Part shown: positions 35,822-44,460 of the stretch, in pieces
How positions within the stretch are numbered: position 1 is the stretch's first letter
Layout of the letters: every line of letters starts with the position of its first letter
Assembly: GCA_944391565.1 (NCBI GenBank)
Contig: CALXUB010000005.1
Location: 35,864-99,863, forward strand
Direction: 5' to 3'
Origin: an uncultured Alphaproteobacteria bacterium
GTDB lineage: Bacteria; Pseudomonadota; Alphaproteobacteria; CAAHEQ01; UBA3637
Length of the DNA stretch: 64,000 bases
Translations under genes and position numbers: made by a program
The notes under the pieces: model-generated
Told to the model about the DNA's origin: nothing
Seen by the model: only the letters and a program-made list of their open reading frames with translations
Databases searched by the model: none

Positions 35822-36579
35822 TTTTCCTCCTTTGTTGTTAATTGAAAAACGCGCAGGATATTCGGTTGTCCGAAATCCCGTTTGCCGGCACCGACACCGA
35901 CAGCCGTAATTGTCGCTTGTTCCGGTTTTTGCGTATTCGCCAACGCAGCTGCAATGGCAATACCGGTCGGTGTGACATGTTCACCTTGTTCCTCTAAAAA
36001 ACGCAGAGGAACACGGTAAGCTCTGGCAATTTCGGCCACGGCCGGAACAGGCACGGGCAGCCATCCGTGCTGACACATCACGCTTCCTGTTCCTTCGGCC
36101 AGCGGCGAAAAAGCAATTTGCTCCATTCCCAGCTGATCAATTAAATAAGCCGCGGAAACAATGTCCGCAATGGAATCCAGCGCGCCGACTTCGTGAAAAT
36201 GCACATCAGACACCGATTTGCCATGCACGCGCGCTTCGGCTTCGGCCACAATCCGAAAGATTTTTTTGGCCAATTCGGCAGCACGCTCAGATAAGGGAGC
36301 CGCGTCAATCACGGATTCGACATCTGCCAGATTTCGATGCATGTGTGCATGTCCGGCCTCATGTTCATGAGCAGGCTTAGGCAGTCGAACATCAAAATCC
36401 GTCGCTTCGATTCCATGTGAATTGACCCGACCGATCTGAATCTGAGCGCCTTTTAACGGCAAGGCGGCCAATATTTTTTCCAAACCCTTTTTGTCTTGGC
36501 TTAAATCCAACAGAGCAGCCACGACCATATCGCCGCTGATGCCCCGACCGGCATCAAAATAGTAAACCGTGCGGGCCAT
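35818..36579 (-). CDS. LarC N-terminal domain protein (short)
   Basis: 253 residues. It matches the first part of LarC, the nickel insertase that makes the nickel-pincer cofactor: YYFDAGRGISGDMVVAALLDL, a His-rich HEHEAGHAHMHR (about 73-84), the VHFHEVGALDSIADIV block and the boundary GVGAGKRDFGQPNILRV. Standard LarC has about 400 residues. Here the stop comes right after the first domain, and the flavodoxin gene begins at once, so the C-terminal domain is absent rather than frameshifted. No larA, larB or larE is in the window. It may be a stand-alone metal-handling protein. Confidence 0.8.
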   Translation of the reverse strand: MARTVYYFDAGRGISGDMVVAALLDLSQDKKGLEKILAALPLKGAQIQIGRVNSHGIEATDFDVRLPKPAHEHEAGHAHMHRNLADVESVIDAAPLSERAAELAKKIFRIVAEAEARVHGKSVSDVHFHEVGALDSIADIVSAAYLIDQLGMEQIAFSPLAEGTGSVMCQHGWLPVPVPAVAEIARAYRVPLRFLEEQGEHVTPTGIAIAAALANTQKPEQATITAVGVGAGKRDFGQPNILRVFQLTTKEEK

Positions 36580-36580
36580 T

Positions 36581-37585
36581 TTAAACCTCGATCAATTCAT
36601 ACGCATCCGTTCCCAATCCCAGGTTTTTCATGGCCGTCAGCTGGTGTAAACCTTCACGACTTTCAATGCGTTCTTTTAAATCATGCAACTCGTCTTCGGG
36701 CAGTTGATACACCAAATCAATAGACGCTTTATCAATCGCCAACAAATCCGTCGATGCCAAAATACCGATATTTCGCGTTTTGGGCGGAGCCGCCCCCACG
36801 CCGGCACAGTCGCAATCCACGCTCATATTGCGCAAAACGTTAATATAAACAATGTGTGGTGCAAAATAATCCACAGTCGCTTTGGCGGAATCGGCCATGT
36901 TTTCCATAAACCGTGCGCCGGTGCGCCATTTTGAATAATCATCGTTGTTGTCCGGCGCTTCGTGTACCATTTTTTTGCCGATCGGACCATCCGCACAGCC
37001 GATGGCAATGTTTTTCATCGACCCGCCGAAGCCGCCCATGGCATGCCCCTTAAAGTGTGTCAAAACAACCATCGAATCGTAATCTAACATATGTTTGCCG
37101 ACAGACATTTCTTTGAAATGCTTACCGCCTTTGACAGGCAGCATCACGGCGCCGTCTTCGTCCATAATATCCACCGGACAGAAATCCCATCCGTTGATTG
37201 CCAATGTTTGACGATGTTGCTTGGTTGTTTGTCGTTCACCTGCATAAAGGGTGTTTGTTTCCACCAACGCACTGTTGGGAATATGTGCCTGTAAAGCTTT
37301 GACCATCTCACGCGGAATGATGTTGGGTCCGTGCGGTTCGCCCGAATGCCACTTAATGGCGACTTTGCCGGCAATGGGTCCTTTGATTTTATCATAAAGT
37401 TTCACCAAGCTTTCCGGACTGATTTCACGTGAAAAATAAACCGTTGCCTTCGGGGATGCTGCGGCTGTCCCGTTTGTCGGCAACATACCGACGGCGGCGG
37501 CAGCTTTTTGAACGCCGGCCACTTTGCCAATCAGCCCCAAAAATAAAAAGCTGGATGTTAATTTTAAAAAATCTCGTCTTTTCAT
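36581..37585 (-). CDS. DUF362 protein with Tat-type signal
   Basis: 334 residues from ATG 37585, preceded by AAGGAGA. It begins MKRRDFLKLTSSFLFLG, a twin-arginine-like signal, then a DUF362 domain: KVAIKWHSGEPHGPN, NTLYAGERQTTKQHRQT, VLTHFKGHAMGGFGGSMKN and IGCADGPIGKK. DUF362 proteins are often iron-sulfur proteins or ferredoxin partners. Cysteines in CDCAG may bind a metal. It is 1 bp from the LarC-like gene in one operon with an exported flavodoxin, suggesting a periplasmic redox or metal function. The exact reaction is unknown. Confidence 0.8.
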   Translation of the reverse strand: MKRRDFLKLTSSFLFLGLIGKVAGVQKAAAAVGMLPTNGTAAASPKATVYFSREISPESLVKLYDKIKGPIAGKVAIKWHSGEPHGPNIIPREMVKALQAHIPNSALVETNTLYAGERQTTKQHRQTLAINGWDFCPVDIMDEDGAVMLPVKGGKHFKEMSVGKHMLDYDSMVVLTHFKGHAMGGFGGSMKNIAIGCADGPIGKKMVHEAPDNNDDYSKWRTGARFMENMADSAKATVDYFAPHIVYINVLRNMSVDCDCAGVGAAPPKTRNIGILASTDLLAIDKASIDLVYQLPEDELHDLKERIESREGLHQLTAMKNLGLGTDAYELIEV

Positions 37586-37628
37586 GGCTTTCTCCTTTAT
37601 CTTATCAGATACAGTCATGATAAAACTT

Positions 37629-37647
37629 AGAGTTTACTCTCAGTCAA
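37629..37647 (-). promoter_or_regulatory. Palindrome in the DUF362 operon promoter
   Basis: Minus strand TTGACT (37642-37647) is followed at once by the near-perfect palindrome AGAGTAAACTCT (37629-37640), lying where the spacer of a promoter would be. No good -10 is visible. It could be an operator; evidence is thin. Confidence 0.3.
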
Positions 37648-37701
37648 GAACTTTTTAAAAAAATAATTTGTTTGACATAAAAGGGGGATCAAGATAGAAA
37701 A

Positions 37702-37740
37702 AGCCTCCTTTTCCGCCGCAGTCGGCGGAGGCGGGAGGCT
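37702..37740 (-). terminator. Terminator of the lysS-DUF4282 operon
   Basis: Long hairpin with outer arms AGCCTCC/GGGAGGCT and inner CCGCCG/CGGCGG, followed on the minus strand by TTTTTC, 17 bp beyond the DUF4282 stop. Confidence 0.85.
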
Positions 37741-37756
37741 GTAAAGCGCAATGTTT

Positions 37757-38113
37757 TTATTTTTTCTTAGGCGCAGGTTTGGCTTTGGAAGCCTCGGCGG
37801 GCAGTGCTTTAGGCTCGGCTTTTTTCTCAGCGGTGCCGGCCAGAATTTCACACAGCATTCTGAAGACCACAAAAGCTACAAAAACGCTTAAAAAACCACC
37901 CAGCATTGCCGAAACGTTCGGGAATTTAAACAAGGCCACCAGGGCATAAATCGCCAACACGATCAATCCAGCGACGTAAACAAATTCGATGTGTGCCTTT
38001 AACATCGGCCCGATTTTGGAGGTCAAAATCGGTTCTTTCACATCCTTGAATTGTCCCAAAAAGTCCCCGACTTTTTTGGCTTCTTTTTTGAAATCGAATT
38101 TCTTTTTTTCCAT
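37757..38113 (-). CDS. DUF4282-type small membrane protein
   Basis: 118 residues. A charged N-terminus (FDFKKEAKKVGDFLGQF) is followed by two hydrophobic helices (about 44-65 and 71-92), with a Lys/Ala/Pro-rich C-terminal tail. The layout matches DUF4282. It lies 11 bp downstream of lysS with its own AGGAGA and shares its terminator, so it is cotranscribed. The function of the family is unknown. Confidence 0.7.
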   Translation of the reverse strand: MEKKKFDFKKEAKKVGDFLGQFKDVKEPILTSKIGPMLKAHIEFVYVAGLIVLAIYALVALFKFPNVSAMLGGFLSVFVAFVVFRMLCEILAGTAEKKAEPKALPAEASKAKPAPKKK

Positions 38114-38124
38114 GTATCTCTCCT

Positions 38125-39609
38125 TTATTTTTTACGCATCGTCGGGAACGCAATCACATCCCGAATAGACAGCGAACCGGTCAAAATCATCACAATTCGA
38201 TCGATTCCCATGCCAAGCCCTCCGGTGGGCGGCATTCCGTGCTCCAGCGCCGTGACAAAGTCTTCATCCATCATATTGGCTTCTTCATCGCCGGCTTCCC
38301 GAGCCTTAACTTGTTCTTCCAACCGTTCACGCTGATCCAGCGGGTTGGTCAGCTCGGAGTACGCATTGCCGAGCTCCCATGTGTTGATATAAGGTTCAAA
38401 CCGTTCCACCAACCGTTTATCGGCACGATGTTCCTTGGTCAGTGGTGAAATATCCTTGGGATGATCAATCACAAAGACGGGTCCCGTCAACTTGTGTTCG
38501 CATTTTTCCTCGAACACGGCCGCCACCACATGCCCCCAAGACGCATTGTCCGGCACCTCGACATGCAGTTGTTTGGCAGCTGCCACCGCTTCGGCGCTTG
38601 TTTCAAAAGCATTAAAATCAATACCGGTTTCTTCCTTAACCAAATCCAACATCGGTCGACGAGGCCAATGACCGCCCAACTCAAACGTTTTGCCGTCAAA
38701 AGTAATCGTGGTTGTCCCCAACACTTTCATGGCCGCATATTGAACAATTTGTTCAAACAAGTCCATCATGTCGTTATAGTCTTTATAAACCCAGTAAAGC
38801 TCCATCATGGTAAACTCGGGATTATGGCGGGTATCCATGCCTTCGTTGCGGAAGTTGCGACCAATTTCATACACGGCCGGCATGCCGCCGATAATCAAGC
38901 GTTTCAAATACAGTTCGGGAGCAATTCGCAAATACAACTCCATATCCAACGTGTTGTGATGCGTGATAAACGGTTTGGCGTTCGCACCGCCCAAAATCGG
39001 ATGCAAAATAGGTGTTTCCACTTCCAAAAAACCCAACCCGTTTAAAAATTCGCGAATAGCCTGAATAATCTGACTGCGCATCACCAGCGTGCGCGTGGTG
39101 TCGGGATTGGTCATCATATCCAAATAGCGTTGACGATATTTGGTATCCTGATCCTGCAGACCATGGAACTTTTCGGGCAAAACCCGAAGCGATTTGGCCA
39201 ACACATCCAAATGCGTGGCCGCGACGGACAACTCGCCGCGTTTGGTGCGCCGCACGGTGCCGGTGACACCGATAATGTCCCCCAAATCCAGCAGAGCCAA
39301 GACGTCTTTTTCGTTTTGCGGCAGATTTTCCAAAGACGAAAAAATTTGGATCTTTCCGGTATCGTCATACAAATCCATAAACATGCCCGAGTTGCGAATG
39401 GCTCGAACACGACCGGCAACTTTAACGACATCGTCGGTTTGTTCTTCGTTCGCCAGCGCGGCATACTTTTCGTTCAAAGCCTTGGCCGTAAAATCGGGGT
39501 TAAAAACGGGCGGATAAGCGTTAATGCCCATGCTTTCCAGTTTTTTCAGTTTTTCCAGACGGACAGCGCGTTGATCCAACCCCGCCTGGGCGATATTTTC
39601 AGTTGTCAT
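38125..39609 (-). CDS. lysS: Lysyl-tRNA synthetase, class II
   Basis: 494 residues. It has the OB-fold anticodon-binding domain (about 60-150, with VAGRVRAIRNSGMFMDLYDDTGKIQ) and the class II core: motif 1 near LGFLEVETPILHPILGGANAKPF, motif 2 NFRNEGMDTRHNPEFTMMELY and motif 3 GLGMGIDRIVMIL. Length is standard. It charges tRNA(Lys). Confidence 0.97.
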   Translation of the reverse strand: MTTENIAQAGLDQRAVRLEKLKKLESMGINAYPPVFNPDFTAKALNEKYAALANEEQTDDVVKVAGRVRAIRNSGMFMDLYDDTGKIQIFSSLENLPQNEKDVLALLDLGDIIGVTGTVRRTKRGELSVAATHLDVLAKSLRVLPEKFHGLQDQDTKYRQRYLDMMTNPDTTRTLVMRSQIIQAIREFLNGLGFLEVETPILHPILGGANAKPFITHHNTLDMELYLRIAPELYLKRLIIGGMPAVYEIGRNFRNEGMDTRHNPEFTMMELYWVYKDYNDMMDLFEQIVQYAAMKVLGTTTITFDGKTFELGGHWPRRPMLDLVKEETGIDFNAFETSAEAVAAAKQLHVEVPDNASWGHVVAAVFEEKCEHKLTGPVFVIDHPKDISPLTKEHRADKRLVERFEPYINTWELGNAYSELTNPLDQRERLEEQVKAREAGDEEANMMDEDFVTALEHGMPPTGGLGMGIDRIVMILTGSLSIRDVIAFPTMRKK

Positions 39610-39637
39610 TTTTAAATATTCCTTTCTGTTAAGCCTT

Positions 39638-39665
39638 ATCCTAGCATTTTTCTGACATTCGTCAA
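39638..39665 (-). promoter_or_regulatory. Probable promoter of lysS
   Basis: Minus strand TTGACG (39660-39665), 16-bp spacer, TAGGAT (39638-39643), about 30 bp before the ATG. Confidence 0.45.
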
Positions 39666-39737
39666 TATTTTATTATGGGTTCATCGTGACTTTTTGCGTT
39701 CTTTTGACCAGAAGCGGACAATCGGCGTGTAATTTTG

Positions 39738-39766
39738 TTGAAAACGTGCGCGAAAAAAAGTATAGT
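39738..39766 (+). promoter_or_regulatory. Promoter of the membrane-protein/RNA methyltransferase operon
   Basis: TTGAAA (39738-39743), 17-bp spacer, TATAGT (39761-39766), 21 bp before the ATG with CGGAGG as ribosome site. Confidence 0.65.
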
Positions 39767-39786
39767 GATGAAAAAACGGAGGAAAA

Positions 39787-40923
39787 ATGTTATCACTTTA
39801 CGATGCCGCGAAGTTTTCGGTTCACAAACGCACGTTCCAAGGCGGATTTTGGATGACTTGGGTTTTTGTGGCATTCTTTTTGTTGGCGGCACTCGTCAGC
39901 CACGGTGTTTTGATGAAAGTACCGGCGTTTCGAATGCTGACGGCGCTGCCTTTGGATTCCGCAGCAGCGGTGGTGCGGTTTGTTTTGGGTTTTTGGGCCA
40001 TTTTGTCCGCCAACACTTATTTGATTTTTATTGTGCTGCAAGTCAGTGCACTGATGCTTTTTTTCATGGCACTGACGCATTTGATTTTCTTTAATTATTA
40101 TTTTGCGCGGGCAAAACGGGATTTGTTTCAATATCCGCCGACCATTCATTTTTGGTTTTTTGTCCGATTGTTGGGCAAAGCCATGCTGTTCAGTTTTCCG
40201 GTTTTGGCCGGAATTTATGCCCTTTTGGATGAACAGGTCAGACGGATTTTCACGCTGGCGGCGGCACCGTCTTTGGCGGCGCAGGCGCATTTGCCGCAGC
40301 CTTTCGGCGCAGGCGTGTTCATCGCCGCGGGTTTAGGTCTTTTACTGTATTTTGCTTATGCATATCCGCTGTTTGCCGAACGCTTCGCATTCAGAAGCGT
40401 GGTCTGTATCAAAACTGTTTTTCAAAACAGACGTACTTTTGCCGAATTGTTGGGATGGACGTTGGTGACAACATTGATTTTTGCAGGATTAAAAGGCCTT
40501 GTCGCATTAGTGTTCTTACATGCGGATCATTTGACGGTCAGTTTCTTTTTCATGACGGCCTATGTGCTGATGATGGTGTTGTTTGCACCGGCACGCATCT
40601 GGTTTTGTTTGCCGATTGTGCCGTTCGGTTTGTTGTGGCTGGCGCTGGATCATTATTTGCCGACGGGTTCGAGCGGGCTTGTGGTGCCGCTGATGACGAG
40701 TGTGTTCGGCCTGTTTTTCATCTTCTTTTTGTGGAGCGCTTATTTTGCCGTCATCGCGCATTTGTTTGCTCAAACGGGTTTTGTGTATCAAAAGCAAAAA
40801 ACGCCCAAAAATGACGTCAAAGCCATGCATCCCGAGCGTCTGGAGCCCATCGAGGACCAATACGATACTTTCCTGGATGCGCACAACAACAAAGAGCAAG
40901 CCAATTATTTTCATCATTTGTAA
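39787..40923 (+). CDS. Polytopic membrane protein of unknown function
   Basis: 378 residues with about eight or nine hydrophobic helices, very rich in Phe. An amphipathic N-terminus (LYDAAKFSVHKRTFQGGF) and a soluble tail of ~50 residues rich in Lys, Asp and Glu end in YFHHL. No motif I recognise. The next gene, 10 bp away, is a second Phe-rich membrane protein that also starts with an SFLKSLFKDA-type amphipathic helix. The two may form a complex. Confidence 0.6.
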   Translation: MLSLYDAAKFSVHKRTFQGGFWMTWVFVAFFLLAALVSHGVLMKVPAFRMLTALPLDSAAAVVRFVLGFWAILSANTYLIFIVLQVSALMLFFMALTHLIFFNYYFARAKRDLFQYPPTIHFWFFVRLLGKAMLFSFPVLAGIYALLDEQVRRIFTLAAAPSLAAQAHLPQPFGAGVFIAAGLGLLLYFAYAYPLFAERFAFRSVVCIKTVFQNRRTFAELLGWTLVTTLIFAGLKGLVALVFLHADHLTVSFFFMTAYVLMMVLFAPARIWFCLPIVPFGLLWLALDHYLPTGSSGLVVPLMTSVFGLFFIFFLWSAYFAVIAHLFAQTGFVYQKQKTPKNDVKAMHPERLEPIEDQYDTFLDAHNNKEQANYFHHL

Positions 40924-40933
40924 AGGAGGCCAC

Positions 40934-41668
40934 ATGTCTTTTTTGAAATCATTGTTTAAAGATGCCTGCGGGCGCCCCGTTCCGGGATGGACGGGTGTTT
41001 TTTTGCTGATCAACCTGTTTTTATTGTTTCTGTTTACGCGACCGTATTTTCAGGAGTTGACAATGGAAACATTGTTTTTGGAACAACTCATCAGCTTGTT
41101 TGTCTTTTGGACGGCTTCTGTTTTTTTCCTGGGCCACGGCTTGATGTTTGCCGTCCGCGCCATGGAAAACCGCAAAAATCCCTGGGCGGAGATTTCCTCG
41201 AAACAAATCATAAAAACAGGCTTATCGTTTGTGTTTTGCCAAACGGGATTAACGGTGTTGGGTGTTTGCCTGGTGCTGCCGCTCAGCCTGACGATGCCGC
41301 AAATCGCCGCACTGGTTCTGTTGGCGTATTTGATCGTGGTTGTCGTGCCGTATGATTTGTTGTTTCTTCAACGTCAACCGGAAGGGCGTCTGCCGGCGCT
41401 TCGACACACACTGTTTTATTTTCGAAAAAACTGGCTGCGTGTTTTGGATATTTTAGGAGCAGCCGTGGTTATCAGCCTGATTTTGGCAGCTATCGGCAAC
41501 GGATTGAATGACTTGTCCCGAATGCTGGCTCGTCCCGATCAAGCAGCTTTGTTTTGGAGCATAAACGTGCTTTTTATGGTGCTTGATCTTCTGTTGCGCG
41601 TGTATTCATTTTTTGTTTTCATGCGCTTTGCGGGTGCGGTTGCCGCGCAAACCCGGGAGGCTGCATGA
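40934..41668 (+). CDS. Polytopic membrane protein of unknown function
   Basis: 244 residues from ATG 40934, with a strong AAAGGAGG site. About six hydrophobic helices follow the amphipathic SFLKSLFKDACG. No family recognised. The stop overlaps the RNA methyltransferase start (ATGA), so three genes share an operon. Confidence 0.65.
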   Translation: MSFLKSLFKDACGRPVPGWTGVFLLINLFLLFLFTRPYFQELTMETLFLEQLISLFVFWTASVFFLGHGLMFAVRAMENRKNPWAEISSKQIIKTGLSFVFCQTGLTVLGVCLVLPLSLTMPQIAALVLLAYLIVVVVPYDLLFLQRQPEGRLPALRHTLFYFRKNWLRVLDILGAAVVISLILAAIGNGLNDLSRMLARPDQAALFWSINVLFMVLDLLLRVYSFFVFMRFAGAVAAQTREAA

Positions 41669-42651
41669 GTCTGTGTCCTTTTTTCGGGCGCTGCGGCGGC
41701 TGTTTGTTTCAAGACAAAGCGCCGGCGGATTACTTTGCCATGAAAAAGAACGTTGTGATTGAAGCCTTGCGTCATCGCGGCTTGACGCCGCCGGTTGACG
41801 ACGTGATTGCCATTCCGGCCGGAACGCGTCGCAGGGCGACGTTTGCCGCAAAAAACGGCGTTTTCGGTTTTAATGCCTTAAAAAGCCACACGATTGTTCC
41901 CGTCACGACCTGCCCCGTGTTGACAAAAAACCTGGAACAGCTGATTAAACCGCTGGCCGAACTGGCGCGAACACTGCACGCGACGGGAGACGTCGCCGTC
42001 ACAGACACCCCGCTGGGGGTCGATATTGTTTGGAAAGATAAAAATCCTGATTTGCCTTTATCGAAATTGGAAACACTGACGGCTTTTTGCCAAACACATG
42101 CCGTCGCGCGGTTTTATTATCGAGACGAACCGATTTACCAACCGCATCCGCTGCCATTTCCGCCCGGTGTATTTTTACAACCGTCCGAAGAGGGACAAGC
42201 TGTTCTGACACAACGGGTGCTGAAGGGAGTTGAGGGGTGTCGCCGCGTGTTGGATTTATTTTGTGGTCAGGGGACATTCACGCGTCCGCTGCACGCGGCC
42301 GGTTTGACAGTCAAAGGGTATGATTCCACGGCCGAATCGATTGCTGCGCTTGTGCAAAGCGGCATTGCGGCCGAAGTCAGGGACTTGTTTCGAAATCCTC
42401 TGACACCGTCCGAGCTTCAAGATGCCGAGGCCGTTGTGTTGGATCCGCCTCGGGCGGGTGCCGAAGCACAATGCCGCCGGTTGGCCGACTCGACGGTTCC
42501 TCGCTGTGTCATGGTTTCCTGTAATCCGCAAACCTTTGCCAGAGATGCGGCGATTTTAACGGCCGGCGGCGCACGGCTTTGCTCTGTGACGCCCGTGGAT
42601 CAATTTATTTATTCCAAACACATAGAAGTCGTGGGCATTTTCCTTCGATAA
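41665..42651 (+). CDS. RlmD/TrmA-family RNA 5-methyluridine methyltransferase
   Basis: 328 residues. The N-terminal iron-sulfur cysteines are CPFFGRCGGCLFQ. The SAM-binding core starts at VLDLFCGQGTFTRPL, the catalytic proline-rich loop is VVLDPPRAGAE and the nucleophile region is SCNPQTFARDA. There is no TRAM domain, so it is shorter than E. coli RlmD and closer to compact alphaproteobacterial members. It methylates a uridine in 23S rRNA or tRNA; the exact site cannot be told. Confidence 0.87.
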   Translation: MSLCPFFGRCGGCLFQDKAPADYFAMKKNVVIEALRHRGLTPPVDDVIAIPAGTRRRATFAAKNGVFGFNALKSHTIVPVTTCPVLTKNLEQLIKPLAELARTLHATGDVAVTDTPLGVDIVWKDKNPDLPLSKLETLTAFCQTHAVARFYYRDEPIYQPHPLPFPPGVFLQPSEEGQAVLTQRVLKGVEGCRRVLDLFCGQGTFTRPLHAAGLTVKGYDSTAESIAALVQSGIAAEVRDLFRNPLTPSELQDAEAVVLDPPRAGAEAQCRRLADSTVPRCVMVSCNPQTFARDAAILTAGGARLCSVTPVDQFIYSKHIEVVGIFLR

Positions 42652-42660
42652 AGATTCTTG

Positions 42661-42689
42661 TTGACAAGCATTTCAAAATCCTGTATTTT
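42661..42689 (+). promoter_or_regulatory. Promoter of rpmJ
   Basis: A perfect TTGACA (42661-42666), 17-bp spacer and TATTTT (42684-42689), about 40 bp upstream of the small ribosomal protein gene. Confidence 0.75.
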
Positions 42690-42729
42690 ACCCTCTCAAG
42701 TTTCCGATAAAATGAAGTAAGGTGGTATT

Positions 42730-42870
42730 ATGAAAATCGTTAACTCTTTAAAGGCGGCATTTAAACGCGATAAAAACAACAAGATTGTGAAAAGAAAAGG
42801 CCGTGTTTTTATTATTAACAAGGTGAACCCGCGCTATAAAGCACGTCAGGGAAGACCAACCAAACACTAA
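42730..42870 (+). CDS. rpmJ: 50S ribosomal protein L36
   Basis: A 46-residue basic protein starting [17 protein letters not shown]. The L36 pattern [21 protein letters not shown] is clear. As in other alphaproteobacterial L36 proteins, the usual zinc cysteines are absent, giving the zinc-free type. It has its own promoter and terminator. AAGGTGG lies before the ATG. Confidence 0.9.
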   Translation: MKIVNSLKAAFKRDKNNKIVKRKGRVFIINKVNPRYKARQGRPTKH

Positions 42871-42889
42871 ACGTGACAATTTTGGTGGA

Positions 42890-42914
42890 AACGCTCCGTT
42901 CGGGGCGTTTTTTT
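42890..42914 (+). terminator. Terminator of rpmJ
   Basis: Stem AACGCTCCG/CGGGGCGTT with one G-U pair and a 2-nt loop, followed by seven T. Confidence 0.88.
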
Positions 42915-42925
42915 ATATCTGCGCC

Positions 42926-43954
42926 TTACCGCCGTCCGGCCAAAAACTTCTTCCCGGCCGCCGTCAGCCCCGTTAAAGCGCGATTGCACACCAAATCGGC
43001 AGGCAGACCCGACTTGACGTTTTTTTCGGCCGTCAGCATTAAATCCAATGCTTCCATGGCATAGCTTTCGGGCCAACTGAGCACGATGCGTTTCCACAAC
43101 GCACCGTACTTAAAGGGAATAAAGGGAGGAGTCCCGCGAATGGCCGTGTCGACCGGCTCGCCCTTTTTCATTTTGGATAACACGATCAACAGCTGGTTCA
43201 ACTTCATGACAAAAGCGCGCGTCAACTGAGCCGATGCCGTTCCTTCCAGCAACAACAACTCAAAATCCCGCTGCGCCGGACCGGCCTGGCCCGACAGCAC
43301 ATGCATGATCAAATCATCCACCGAGACGGCGGAACCGTTGCCGACAGCCGCTTCGGCATGTGCCAGCGTCACTTGTTTTTCATCCCCCATGAACAACATC
43401 AGCTTTTGAATCTCGGACAAGGTAATGCCTTTGTCGGCACCCAAGTTTTGAGCCAAATAAACCAAAGCTTCGGGGGCGACGATAAACCCGTTTTCCGATA
43501 AAATCCCCGCGATTGTCGCACGAACGTCGTTTTCTTCCTGAGGATAGCATCCCAAAGAGCCCATGCGATCGGCGCCGTCCGCCAATTTGACCAATGCCGA
43601 CTTGGTATTTAAATTGTCGGCCGTCATCAACACAAAAGCATCTCCCGTATCGGCATTCAGATAGGCTTCCATTTCTTTGACAAAAGTATCCGACGGGTTT
43701 TTAAAACGAATCAACCGACGGTCGCCGAACATGGACAAAGCCCCCACCTCGTCCCAAAACAACGTCGGTGTTTCCCGCAGCCGGTCTGCCGTCAAATCGG
43801 TCACGGCCAACGGTTTTTGATCCGCCAGCATTTTTTGAATACGGCAGGCGGCTTCGTCAATCGCGCCCGTGTCCGTTCCGTAAATCAAAAAAGCTTTGAA
43901 AGAAGACGTTAAATCGGATGCCAAAGCTTTTAACTGACCGGCTTTGATTTTCAT
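42926..43954 (-). CDS. holA: DNA polymerase III subunit delta
   Basis: 342 residues. It matches HolA: N-terminal SFKAFLIYGTDTGAIDEAACRIQ, the LRETPTLFWDEVGALSMFGDRRLIRFKNP region, and the helical domain with FIVAPEALVYLAQNLGADKGITLSEIQKL. It opens the beta clamp as part of the clamp loader. It follows lptE with a 4-bp overlap (ATGA), the conserved alphaproteobacterial order. Confidence 0.88.
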   Translation of the reverse strand: MKIKAGQLKALASDLTSSFKAFLIYGTDTGAIDEAACRIQKMLADQKPLAVTDLTADRLRETPTLFWDEVGALSMFGDRRLIRFKNPSDTFVKEMEAYLNADTGDAFVLMTADNLNTKSALVKLADGADRMGSLGCYPQEENDVRATIAGILSENGFIVAPEALVYLAQNLGADKGITLSEIQKLMLFMGDEKQVTLAHAEAAVGNGSAVSVDDLIMHVLSGQAGPAQRDFELLLLEGTASAQLTRAFVMKLNQLLIVLSKMKKGEPVDTAIRGTPPFIPFKYGALWKRIVLSWPESYAMEALDLMLTAEKNVKSGLPADLVCNRALTGLTAAGKKFLAGRR

Positions 43955-44460
43955 GGTTTTTGTTTTCCTTTGAAGTAATTAGCCATTCGAAGCGCAATCG
44001 AGTCGGCCAGCAGTTCGGCCAACCGGCGGCGTGTGGTTTGTTCAGCCGTCAACGTCGCATAAGGTGCCGTTAAAATGTTATAACTGGAAACCGTATAGGC
44101 GGTATCGGACAACAAAACCTGCTGCGAGCTTAAATCCTTCAACGTATAAGCCGCCGTCAGGCGCATCGTCGCCCGCGTCGCCGTGTTATCGCCCAAAATA
44201 CCCTGATCACTGTTAACGGTTTCGCTTAAGTGAATGCTCAGCTCATATTTTTTGGGAACATCCGTGTTGTCGGGATTTAAATTACTGTTTAACGTCCGCA
44301 CCAAAATGCGACCGGTTTCCTCGGGCACTCGAGCCACCCGAATTTGCGCCGTTTCATCCACAACGGAAGCGTTTTGCTCGGTTTTTAAATAAACGGGCGT
44401 CCAACCGCAAGCAGCAGTCAACAACAGCACACTGATACAAATCACAGACTTAAACGACAA
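43951..44460 (-). CDS. lptE: LPS assembly lipoprotein LptE
   Basis: 169 residues. Lipobox LLTAAC with Cys18, then GWTPVY, the typical LptE start. It has alternating beta strands and a C-terminal helix (TTRRRLAELLADSIALRMANYF). It plugs the LptD barrel that inserts LPS in the outer membrane. It lies between the LeuS-like gene and holA with overlaps on both sides. Confidence 0.87.
   Translation of the reverse strand: MSFKSVICISVLLLTAACGWTPVYLKTEQNASVVDETAQIRVARVPEETGRILVRTLNSNLNPDNTDVPKKYELSIHLSETVNSDQGILGDNTATRATMRLTAAYTLKDLSSQQVLLSDTAYTVSSYNILTAPYATLTAEQTTRRRLAELLADSIALRMANYFKGKQKP

Noticed and set aside
35818..36579. A programmed frameshift joining a LarC second domain
   Set aside because: The flavodoxin gene starts at the stop codon and no LarC C-terminal sequence is present in any frame.
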